The notes: a model not told the origin generated them from the letters alone. A DNA stretch of 5,701 bases from an uncultured Eubacteriales bacterium (GCA_900319255.1 ONNU01000087.1:1-5701), one strand, 5' to 3'. Counted from the first letter of the stretch, positions 1 through 5,566 are shown. Numbers and translations are program-made.

Positions 1-4
1 ATTC

Positions 5-79
5 AAGTATAACACGCGAGAACGAAAGTAACGCTTTGTCAGACATGCCACCGCGAATATGACACCGGCGGCACGCCGG
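5..79. repeat. 75-bp direct repeat, copy 1
   Basis: Positions 5-79 match 162-236 at 73 of 75 bases; the differences are at 45/202 (A/C) and 58/215 (T/C), at a constant offset of 157 bp. The repeat contains a small imperfect stem (ACGAAAG against CTTTGT, one bulged G) and ends in the perfect GC-rich palindrome CCGGCG-GCA-CGCCGG at 65-79. Identity stops abruptly at position 80, right after the palindrome. The left limit may be cut by the window edge, as positions 1-2 also match 158-159. No open reading frame fits it. It is probably a dispersed intergenic element; the family is not recognised. Confidence 0.85.
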
Positions 80-161
80 AGAGAGGAGGGTTGGTGTAAA
101 ATATTTCTGGGAGTTTGATAATGAGCCGGCTTTGGAAATACTTTGTTTCCCAATCCCATCT

Positions 162-236
162 AAGTATAACACGCGAGAACGAAAGTAACGCTTTGTCAGA
201 CCTGCCACCGCGAACATGACACCGGCGGCACGCCGG
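162..236. repeat. 75-bp direct repeat, copy 2
   Basis: Second copy of the 75-bp unit, with only two substitutions from copy 1 and the same terminal palindrome (222-236, arms CCGGCG and CGCCGG, loop GCA). The 82 bases between the copies (80-161) are unrelated to the repeat; they hold a weak 5-bp inverted repeat, GGAAA at 134-138 and TTTCC at 146-150, and nothing else supported. After this copy the sequence runs straight into further degenerate palindromes. Confidence 0.85.
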
Positions 237-245
237 CGCGATTTT

Positions 246-277
246 GACAGCGGAGGCACGCCGCCGGCACGCCGGCG
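246..277. repeat. Degenerate tandem copies of the GCA-loop palindrome
   Basis: Positions 246-264 match 218-236 at 16 of 19 bases. The hairpin 250-264 (GCGGAG-GCA-CGCCGC) keeps five of six pairs. Its outermost pair is G250-C264 where copy 2 has C222-G236, a change on both sides that preserves pairing. A second hairpin at 261-275 shares arm sequence with the first, again has a GCA loop, and keeps five of six pairs. Both lie within 45 bp upstream of the -35 box of the next gene. Confidence 0.7.
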
Positions 278-291
278 CTGGAGGAGGGTGC

Positions 292-320
292 TTGAATTTT
301 GGGAGGCGGGCTGTTATAAT
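292..320 (+). promoter_or_regulatory. Sigma-A promoter of the lipoprotein gene, extended -10
   Basis: -35 TTGAAT at 292-297, a 17-bp spacer, and a perfect -10 TATAAT at 315-320. TG at 312-313 gives an extended -10 (TGnTATAAT). Transcription should begin near 327, giving a leader of about 42 nt before the ATG at 369. The box combination is the same as at the LytTR gene promoter (3535-3563). The palindrome cluster ends about 15 bp upstream. Confidence 0.85.
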
Positions 321-368
321 GTGGATAGGAATGACGGTCAGATAATTTTTTGAAAGGATGTTGGATCT

Positions 369-1526
369 ATGATATTCAGAAAAATATCAGCGCTGCTTCT
401 GGCAGGTATGATATTGGCATCGGCGGCTTCTTTGTCAGGCTGCAATAACAACAATAATAATAACAATAACAGCAGTAATGAAACGGTTTCCGGAAACAGC
501 GAAAGCTCTGGAAATGATGCTTCTGAACCGGCTGTGACATCATCTGAAAGCGAGGCTTCTCAGAGCAGTATATCCTCCGGCGGATATCAGGGCAATAAGC
601 TTACCGCAAAGGCTGAAATGCTTATCAATCAGCTTTACGGCAGCGCAGGCTGTATCTATCTTTGCAAAAAGAATAATATAAGCCTTGAGGATTCATATAT
701 CAATAAAATAAAGGATGAAGCCCGGTCCTTTATGTCAGGTCTGGAGCTGAGTATTGTGGGCAGCTCGGAGCTGGTCAGACTGATCTGTACGGATCATGTT
801 CTTTCGCTGGGAATGAAGGATAAGCTTTCTGAGGAGCTTCACCGCAGATATAATGAAAGCGCAGGGCTTTTTGATGAATACTTCGGCGATACATACGAGG
901 GTCTTGATGAGGATACAAAGCTTACTATGCAGATGGCATCAACTGATTCAATGTGGATACAGTTCAATTCCTTCGGGATCAACGATGATAAATATGATAT
1001 CAAAAAGCTTCTTGCCGACAGCTTCAATAAGAATATCAGCAAATATGACCATAACGATATCTATAACGGCGTGTGGACGGTGACAAGCGAGCTTGAAAAT
1101 ATATTCTATTATTTTCTTATCACCGATTCCCTTGACGATATAAATTATAAGCCCGTCTGGGATGTACTGGGGCCAAACTATCTGAGAAATATCTTTGATA
1201 CCAACGCAAATGTAAAAAGCTTCCAGGAAAAATCAATTGCAAATATCTCCGGCGTGCTGACCGATTATAAAGCCCATACCGTTCTCGGAGCAGATATCAC
1301 ACCAAAATATACAGCTCAGGAATATTATAATATCCTCGACAGCGATCTTGCTTTTCTCTATAATTCAGGAGATGAGGACTTTGCATATTTTGAGTATACG
1401 CTGTTTGTTGATCTCAGCCAGCCCTCTGATCTTGATCTGAAGCAGAATAAGCATTTTACGGAAAGCGTACAGAAATGGTTAAAGCATTGCTATGAAAATC
1501 ATGGTAAGGTGGAGAATGCACAGTAG
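369..1526 (+). CDS. Secreted lipoprotein of unknown function with poly-Asn linker
   Basis: A 385-residue predicted lipoprotein; I do not recognise the family. The N-terminus is a type II signal peptide: positive FRK (3-5), a hydrophobic stretch (8-20), and the lipobox LSGC with Cys25 as the expected lipidated residue. Nine asparagines follow at 26-34, then a Ser/Glu/Asn-rich linker to about residue 72, which would tether a folded domain to the outer face of the membrane. The domain (about 75-385) looks largely helical, has no recognisable catalytic motif, and carries cysteines at 95, 99, 140 and 374. The ATG at 369 is supported by GAAAGGA (352-358) ten bases upstream and by the intact signal peptide. 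It has its own promoter and no same-strand partner close by; no clear intrinsic terminator follows. Surface anchoring is confident; the role is unknown. Confidence 0.9.
   Translation: MIFRKISALLLAGMILASAASLSGCNNNNNNNNNSSNETVSGNSESSGNDASEPAVTSSESEASQSSISSGGYQGNKLTAKAEMLINQLYGSAGCIYLCKKNNISLEDSYINKIKDEARSFMSGLELSIVGSSELVRLICTDHVLSLGMKDKLSEELHRRYNESAGLFDEYFGDTYEGLDEDTKLTMQMASTDSMWIQFNSFGINDDKYDIKKLLADSFNKNISKYDHNDIYNGVWTVTSELENIFYYFLITDSLDDINYKPVWDVLGPNYLRNIFDTNANVKSFQEKSIANISGVLTDYKAHTVLGADITPKYTAQEYYNILDSDLAFLYNSGDEDFAYFEYTLFVDLSQPSDLDLKQNKHFTESVQKWLKHCYENHGKVENAQ
444..470 (+). repeat. Asn-codon (AAT/AAC) trinucleotide tract
   Basis: Nine consecutive AAY codons directly follow the lipobox Cys codon. 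AAT and AAC are mixed, so the tract is an imperfect microsatellite. Gain or loss of whole codons would change linker length without shifting the frame. Confidence 0.85.
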
Positions 1527-1582
1527 GGCTGAGTTAACGCAGATGCGGAAATAATTGCAAAGGTTTCGCCAGCCTTTACAAA

Positions 1583-1633
1583 GACTGCAGTGCCCAGGGG
1601 TGCGGGTGTCCGGTGGACACCTCTGCCGGAGTC
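1583..1633. repeat. GC-rich bulged stem-loop element
   Basis: The inner hairpin is perfect: GGTGTCC (1605-1611), loop GGT, GGACACC (1615-1621). An outer stem encloses it: GACT 1583-1586 pairs with AGTC 1630-1633, and GCAG 1587-1590 pairs with CTGC 1623-1626, with CGG (1627-1629) bulged on the right and about 14 unpaired bases on the left. It lies 56 bp past the lipoprotein stop. No T-run follows on either strand, so it is a poor intrinsic terminator. It may be a mobile palindromic repeat or an RNA processing or stability element; which is unresolved. Confidence 0.55.
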
Positions 1634-1643
1634 GGAAGAAAAG

Positions 1644-1667
1644 AATAAATAATAAATAATAAATAAT
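1644..1667. repeat. 7-bp A/T tandem repeat
   Basis: AATAAAT is repeated three times in perfect register (1644-1650, 1651-1657, 1658-1664), followed by a partial AAT. It abuts the GC-rich stem-loop element and a following run of C then A. It is a likely slippage-prone microsatellite with no evident coding role. Confidence 0.8.
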
Positions 1668-1786
1668 TGTGACTCCCCCCACCCCAAAAAAACCAGTCAG
1701 TTTCACGGATTCAGGTTATCTTTAAAACCGCCCCCATAGCATAAACTTCCCATAGCCATATCTGCCTGTATGTTCTCCCCTGTCCG

Positions 1787-1832
1787 TATATCTTCCAATA
1801 AAAACGAAATCAGGAAACCATTGGAAGCTATA
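1787..1832. repeat. Interrupted inverted repeat upstream of guaB
   Basis: CTTCCAAT (1792-1799) pairs perfectly with ATTGGAAG (1820-1827). Beyond a T/C mismatch, TATA (1787-1790) pairs with TATA (1829-1832). The loop is 20 nt (1800-1819). No downstream T-run makes it a terminator. It could be an operator or a remnant of an element; evidence is limited to the pairing. Confidence 0.4.
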
Positions 1833-1867
1833 TGCCTGAACACATAAATGTTTTATTAAATTCACAG

Positions 1868-1894
1868 ATTATTATTCTTTTACAGAATAATAAT
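1868..1894. promoter_or_regulatory. Perfect 11-bp inverted repeat over the guaB -35 region
   Basis: ATTATTATTCT (1868-1878) and AGAATAATAAT (1884-1894) are exact reverse complements around the loop TTTAC. One G-T and one A-T pair can extend the stem outward. It ends 15 bp before the TATAAT at 1910-1915, so it covers the expected -35 position. With a start near 1922 it would lie outside the transcript, which favours a protein operator over an attenuator. It could instead be a weak A/T-rich terminator for upstream transcription, because TTTT follows it. Confidence 0.5.
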
Positions 1895-1909
1895 TTTCTC
1901 TGATTGTTG

Positions 1910-1915
1910 TATAAT
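1910..1915 (+). promoter_or_regulatory. Probable guaB -10 box
   Basis: Perfect TATAAT 41 bp before the guaB ATG. No good -35 hexamer sits at 16-18 bp spacing (the bases there are A/T-rich, inside the inverted repeat). The promoter may therefore depend on an activator, or be A/T-rich and weakly defined. A second -10-like TATACT lies at 1918-1923. The purine riboswitch aptamer does not fit in the roughly 40 nt remaining. Confidence 0.55.
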
Positions 1916-1955
1916 CATATACTATATAAAGAAAAAAGAATGGGGAGGAATTCAA

Positions 1956-3434
1956 ATGTTGAGTACAGATTTTAATCAGAAATTCGGAAAAGAAGGCTTG
2001 ACTTTTGACGATGTGCTGCTTATCCCCGGCGAATCCAATGTTCAGCCGAAGGATGTCGATATAAGCACACACCTGACCAAGAAAATCAAGCTTAACACAC
2101 CGCTTATGACGGCAGCAATGGATACCGTCACAGAAACAAGCATGGCTATAGCAATAGCCCGTGAGGGTGGTATAGGTATCATCCACAAGAACATGACCAT
2201 CGAACAGCAGGCAGATGCTGTGGACAGGGTAAAGAGGTCTGAGAACGGAGTTATCGTCAACCCATTCTTCCTTTCACCCGGACATTATGTAAACGACGCC
2301 AATAAGCTTATGGCAAAATATAAGATATCCGGCGTTCCGATCTGTGAGGACGGAAAGCTGGTGGGTATCATTACAAACCGTGATCTCCGCTTTATGGATG
2401 AAAGCGATTACAGCCTCCGCATTTCAGATGTAATGACAAGAGGAAATCTTGTTACAGCGCCGGTAGGCACAACTCTGACACAGGCTCAGGCTCTTCTGAA
2501 AAAGCATAAGATCGAAAAGCTTCCGCTGGTAGATAACGAAGGCAACCTCAAGGGTCTTATCACCATCAAGGATATCGAAAAATCTGTACAGTACCCCAAC
2601 AGCGCAAGAGATGAAAACGGCAGACTGCTCTGCGGCGCAGCAATCGGCGGTACACCGGATGTACTCGAAAGAGTAGAGGAGCTTATCAAGGCTCAGGTAG
2701 ACGTGCTGGTTCTTGATTCAGCTCACGGACATAATAATAATATAATCAATTCCGTTGCAAGAGTCAAAAAGGCATTCCCGGAGGTTCAGCTTATCGCAGG
2801 TAATATCGCAACAGCTGAAGCAGCAAAGGCTCTTATTGATGCGGGCGCAGACTGCGTAAAGGTCGGCATCGGACCCGGATCTATCTGTACAACAAGAATC
2901 GTTGCAGGTATCGGCGTGCCGCAGATCACTGCAATATACGATGCAGCATATGAGGCATCAAAGCATAACATCCCCGTTATTGCAGACGGCGGCGTTAAGT
3001 ATTCAGGCGATATCGTCAAGGCTCTCGCAGCAGGCGGAAGCGTTGTAATGATAGGCTCACTGGTAGCAGGCTGTGAGGAATCTCCCGGAGATAAGGAGAT
3101 CTATCAGGGCAGACAGTTCAAGGTATACAGAGGCATGGGCTCTCTGGGCGCAATGGGCAGAGGCAGCGCAGACCGCTACTTCCAGTCCGGCAATAAGAAG
3201 CTCGTACCCGAAGGCGTTGAGGGCAGAGTTCCTTACAAGGGTCCGCTTTCAGATACCATCTATCAGCTCATGGGAGGACTTCGCGCAGGTATGGGATATA
3301 CAGGCTGTGCATCTATTCAGGAGCTTCATGACAAAGCACGTTTCGTAAGGATCACCGGCGCAGGACTTAAAGAAAGCCATCCCCATGATATCCAGATCAC
3401 AAAGGAAGCGCCTAACTATTCTTATAACGGCTGA
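1956..3434 (+). CDS. guaB: Inosine-5'-monophosphate dehydrogenase
   Basis: Oxidises IMP to XMP with NAD+, the committed step toward GMP in the cytoplasm; active as a tetramer in the family. At 492 residues it is full length and shows the family architecture. The N-terminal TFDDVLLIP (16-24) opens a TIM barrel, interrupted by two CBS domains (about 97-157 and 158-210) that bind adenine/guanine nucleotides in relatives. The barrel resumes with DSAHGH (254-259), then the active-site loop GIGPGSICTTR (304-314) with catalytic Cys311. YRGMGSLGAM (391-400) follows, then the mobile flap with the Arg407-Tyr408 pair in DRYF, and LRAGMGYTG (442-450). No key residue is missing. The ATG has GGGGAGG (1942-1948) seven bases upstream, and MLSTDFNQKF precedes the conserved start block at the usual distance. 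It stands alone between its own promoter region and a strong terminator, with no other purine gene in view. Identity is secure from motifs. Confidence 0.98.
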   Translation: MLSTDFNQKFGKEGLTFDDVLLIPGESNVQPKDVDISTHLTKKIKLNTPLMTAAMDTVTETSMAIAIAREGGIGIIHKNMTIEQQADAVDRVKRSENGVIVNPFFLSPGHYVNDANKLMAKYKISGVPICEDGKLVGIITNRDLRFMDESDYSLRISDVMTRGNLVTAPVGTTLTQAQALLKKHKIEKLPLVDNEGNLKGLITIKDIEKSVQYPNSARDENGRLLCGAAIGGTPDVLERVEELIKAQVDVLVLDSAHGHNNNIINSVARVKKAFPEVQLIAGNIATAEAAKALIDAGADCVKVGIGPGSICTTRIVAGIGVPQITAIYDAAYEASKHNIPVIADGGVKYSGDIVKALAAGGSVVMIGSLVAGCEESPGDKEIYQGRQFKVYRGMGSLGAMGRGSADRYFQSGNKKLVPEGVEGRVPYKGPLSDTIYQLMGGLRAGMGYTGCASIQELHDKARFVRITGAGLKESHPHDIQITKEAPNYSYNG

Positions 3435-3456
3435 TACGATCAACATAATAATTTCG

Positions 3457-3487
3457 GAGCTGTCCATTCCCGGACAGCTCTTTTTTT
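3457..3487 (+). terminator. Rho-independent terminator of guaB
   Basis: GAGCTGTCC (3457-3465) pairs perfectly over nine bases with GGACAGCTC (3472-3480), loop ATTCCC, followed at once by seven T residues (3481-3487). It begins 22 bp after the guaB stop. It separates guaB from the LytTR gene, whose control region starts only seven bases further on. Confidence 0.95.
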
Positions 3488-3493
3488 CTTTGC

Positions 3494-3531
3494 TGCAATC
3501 CGTGCATAATAAAATGCAATCCGTGCATAAT
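3494..3531 (+). promoter_or_regulatory. Tandem 17-bp direct repeat, probable LytTR operator
   Basis: TGCAATCCGTGCATAAT occurs twice without mismatch, at 3494-3510 and 3515-3531, separated by AAAA, a 21-bp period (two helical turns). Each copy contains TCCGTGCAT (3499-3507 and 3520-3528), which fits the LytTR half-site consensus [TA][AC][CA]GTTN[AG][TG] at eight of nine positions. The 12-bp gap between the 9-mers is the known LytTR spacing. The pair lies three bases upstream of the -35 box of a LytTR gene, where an activator contacting RNA polymerase would sit. Binding is inferred, not shown. Confidence 0.8.
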
Positions 3532-3534
3532 GTC

Positions 3535-3563
3535 TTGAATTGTTTTTTTTTAAACTATATAAT
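3535..3563 (+). promoter_or_regulatory. Sigma-A promoter of the LytTR regulator gene
   Basis: -35 TTGAAT (3535-3540), a 17-bp spacer, -10 TATAAT (3558-3563). A start near 3570 gives a leader of about 38 nt. The spacer contains nine consecutive T residues (3543-3551). The upstream direct repeat ends three bases before the -35 box. Confidence 0.85.
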
Positions 3564-3607
3564 AATTACAGTAAAGCAAAGTCAGATAATGAAGGGAGGA
3601 GTATGGC

Positions 3608-4057
3608 TTGAAGATAAGTTTATCAGTCAGTGATGAATGCGAGCAGGAGCTTCGCACTCTTCTGACCGGCTTCGGGATCGAGATCAGTGATGATGCCGAG
3701 TTTATCCTGCTGCAGAAGGATAAATATCCGGGACATATAAATTCTCGTGACGAGGAGGGAGAAAAAGCTGTCATTTCTGTCGATGATATCATTACCATTG
3801 AAAGTTATGGTCATACCGTAGAGCTTCATACCATGAATGGTGTTTTTAAAACATCTGAACGTCTTTATCAGCTTGAAAAAATACTTGATCCTCAAAAATT
3901 CCTCAGAGTAAGCAACTCCGTAATAATCTCAAGATCACAGGTAAGAGAAATCAGTCCTACCTTTTCTATGAAATTTATATTGAAAATGAAAAACGGAACA
4001 AGGGTGGATGTGACAAGAGGCTATTACACAAGATTCAAGGAATTTTTCGGTATCTGA
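3608..4057 (+). CDS. Stand-alone LytTR-family transcriptional regulator
   Basis: A 149-residue DNA-binding regulator. The C-terminal part (about 54-149) has the LytTR pattern: ISVDDIITIES (56-66), a beta stretch VELHTMNGVFKT (71-82), LEKIL (89-93), then FLRVSNSVIISRSQVREI (98-115), and KNGTRVDVTRGYYTRF (128-143). The family's usual R-hxSyiVN core appears here as RVSNSVIIS. The first 50 or so residues are short and acidic with no phosphoacceptor receiver domain, so it is not a classical two-component response regulator; activity may be set by abundance, a partner protein or a ligand. Start choice: TTG at 3608 lies eight bases after GGGAGG (3594-3599) and gives the typical opening MKISLSV. The ATG at 3603 is another frame and stops after two codons. 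A perfect LytTR-like site in its own promoter suggests autoregulation. A DUF3021 membrane partner, common beside such genes, is not seen; a different membrane protein follows. Confidence 0.9.
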   Translation: MKISLSVSDECEQELRTLLTGFGIEISDDAEFILLQKDKYPGHINSRDEEGEKAVISVDDIITIESYGHTVELHTMNGVFKTSERLYQLEKILDPQKFLRVSNSVIISRSQVREISPTFSMKFILKMKNGTRVDVTRGYYTRFKEFFGI

Positions 4058-4158
4058 TTTTCTTACACACCGTATTATCCTTACTTAAGTCCGCATGTCA
4101 TGCATAAAAAAATAACAACAATTATAAGACGGCAGCAAGCCGCAAGGAGGTAATTATT

Positions 4159-5283
4159 ATGACCGAATATGGAACAATAAACTGGATGTTTGATGAGATC
4201 AACGGCATACCGACACTTTATTGGATACTTATCTTAGCAGCAGCAATTATCGGATTTATTATTCTGTTTTTTATCGCTTACTATATAATTTATAAGATAC
4301 GTATCAACAAGGCTCTTAAAAAGGAAAAGCATATAGGAAAACCCCTCATTTCTCCTCTGGGAGTTGCTGTTGCATCGGGGGCAGTGGTATGGATAGCGTC
4401 CACGGTATTTATCATCGCTATGCTGCATCTTCTCGCCGGGATTTCTTATCAGAACAGTGAATATATCAGTGATAATTACAGAAATATCATATCACTTCAG
4501 CAACAGCTTTTTTTTGATAAGATCACTGATAGCTACACCTTTACCGTGGGAAAAATCGATGCAAAATCAAAGACCGCAGAGCTTACAGTTGAACTGTATA
4601 CCGCACTGATTCCCGGAAAAAACGATAAAATATCCTTCCGCATAGGCGACAACGAAACGGAGCTGCATGATAAAGGCAACGGTAAGCTTACGGGTACGGT
4701 CAGGGTAAGTCTGTTTAATGACGCTCCCTCCGGAATTCTTACCTTTGAATCCGGCAATGACAGGATAACTCAGATACTTTCTTCACAGTCAAGGATATTC
4801 AATAATTACACAGATCAGCCCGAAACCATAGATGAATCTCAGTGGTTAAGCTGCATACCCCATGCAGAATTTGACACATCTCTTCTTAGGGTCAGCAGTG
4901 AGGGTGACAAAAAAAGGCTTGAGGGAGATATAACTATATCAGACTATCCGGCAGAAGCAGATAAGGATATAGTATTTACCGATATGACCCTTGTTTTTGA
5001 GGTCAGCGGCAGGAGTATTTGCAAAGCTGAGCTTATGAAGGACAACTCTGTAAAGCACAGTGAAAACCTGTATACCTATACTCTTAACGAATCCATTGAA
5101 GATGGAAATATAGTTTACTATCTGCTTGCCACCGATACAGAGGGCAACAAATACAAGCTCTATGACGGAAACGGTTATTTTCAATATGATGATTCTTTTT
5201 CAGAGGATCACGATACAGAAGATAATCGCAGCATATATTATGACAAAGACGGCAAGACCGTAAGATATTTGGATTCATACTGA
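4159..5283 (+). CDS. Two-pass membrane protein with large extracytoplasmic domain, unknown function
   Basis: A 374-residue protein of no family I recognise. Two hydrophobic helices are clear: about 19-44 (from LYWILILAAAIIGF on) and about 67-93 (VAVASGAVVWIASTVF and following). The loop between them (45-62) is rich in Lys/Arg and the first 18 residues are acidic, so by the positive-inside rule the loop is cytoplasmic and the 280-residue C-terminal part is outside. That part alternates short beta-like stretches, has cysteines at 232 and 288, and ends in a very acidic, Tyr/Asp-rich tail (about 339-374). The ATG is supported by AAGGAGG (4144-4150) eight bases upstream. It follows the LytTR gene by 101 bp on the same strand with no intrinsic terminator between, so read-through and functional pairing are plausible. 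A sensor, anti-regulator or LytTR target role is inference only. Confidence 0.88.
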   Translation: MTEYGTINWMFDEINGIPTLYWILILAAAIIGFIILFFIAYYIIYKIRINKALKKEKHIGKPLISPLGVAVASGAVVWIASTVFIIAMLHLLAGISYQNSEYISDNYRNIISLQQQLFFDKITDSYTFTVGKIDAKSKTAELTVELYTALIPGKNDKISFRIGDNETELHDKGNGKLTGTVRVSLFNDAPSGILTFESGNDRITQILSSQSRIFNNYTDQPETIDESQWLSCIPHAEFDTSLLRVSSEGDKKRLEGDITISDYPAEADKDIVFTDMTLVFEVSGRSICKAELMKDNSVKHSENLYTYTLNESIEDGNIVYYLLATDTEGNKYKLYDGNGYFQYDDSFSEDHDTEDNRSIYYDKDGKTVRYLDSY

Positions 5284-5359
5284 TAAGTAAAGGGTCTATG
5301 AAAGAAATATGAAACGATCATCAATTCTTAATAATAATTTTGTATCATTTTATTCAGGG

Positions 5360-5385
5360 GGCGGGCATGCGTCAGCAAGCCCGCC
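5360..5385. repeat. GC-rich hairpin 1 of the tail
   Basis: GGCGGGC (5360-5366) pairs with GCCCGCC (5379-5385). After one A/A mismatch, TGC (5368-5370) pairs with GCA (5375-5377) around the loop GTCA. No T-run follows, so it is not a standard terminator even though it lies 77 bp past the membrane protein stop. It might still protect the 3' end of that transcript. Confidence 0.6.
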
Positions 5386-5401
5386 GCCGTCCAAACTTTC
5401 T

Positions 5402-5425
5402 CCCCCTTCCTATCGGGAAGAGGGG
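5402..5425. repeat. GC-rich hairpin 2 of the tail
   Basis: CCCCCTTCC (5402-5410) pairs with GGAAG (5416-5420) and GGGG (5422-5425), one bulged A at 5421, loop TATCG. It is followed by G-rich sequence rather than T, so termination on this strand is unlikely. Confidence 0.55.
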
Positions 5426-5530
5426 CGGGGGGATGGGGCAGAAGGAGTGTATAAATGGTAAAATGATTTCAGGTTTACAGTTTTTCGTTATATTTTTGAT
5501 TTCTTCTGACCGCCGACTTCTTCCAGGGCT

Positions 5531-5545
5531 GCGGCAAAATGCCGC
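5531..5545. repeat. Short perfect hairpin
   Basis: GCGGCA (5531-5536), loop AAA, TGCCGC (5540-5545). Perfect six-pair stem with no T-run after it. It lies 22 bp before the terminator-like hairpin. Confidence 0.5.
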
Positions 5546-5566
5546 TGCGCCAAAGAGGAAGACCAC

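Larger units (their letters stand above)
1527..1955. other. 429-bp intergenic region without a convincing gene
   Basis: No open reading frame here has a ribosome binding site and protein-like composition. The region contains, in order: a GC-rich structured element (1583-1633); an A/T 7-bp tandem repeat (1644-1667); a C-run then A-run block (1675-1692); the direct repeat CCCATAGC at 1733-1740 and 1749-1756; an interrupted inverted repeat (1787-1832); an A/T-rich perfect inverted repeat (1868-1894); and the guaB -10 box and ribosome binding site. Confidence 0.7.

Noticed and set aside
1479..1706. Minus-strand 75-codon frame with hydrophobic start
   Set aside because: It overlaps the lipoprotein gene 3' end, reads through the structured element and tandem repeat, and has no supported ribosome binding site.
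1910..1955. Purine riboswitch upstream of guaB, suggested by TATAATCATA
   Set aside because: The aptamer needs roughly 70 nt with two conserved loops; only about 40 nt remain before the start codon and the conserved loop sequences are absent.
1872..2186. Minus-strand 104-codon frame opposite the guaB start
   Set aside because: It is mostly antisense to the conserved guaB N-terminus and looks like a shadow of its codon usage, with no family motif.
3494..3531. CRISPR-like repeat
   Set aside because: There are only two copies with a 4-bp gap; the 21-bp period and promoter position fit a regulator binding site far better.
4130..4142. Small hairpin CGGC/GCCG just before the membrane protein ribosome binding site
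   Set aside because: Only four pairs with a 5-nt loop, too weak and common to call a regulator of translation.
5309..5461. 50-codon ATG frame after the membrane protein gene
   Set aside because: There is no ribosome binding site, and it translates GC-rich hairpin sequence into low-complexity Pro/Ser/Gly-rich peptide.
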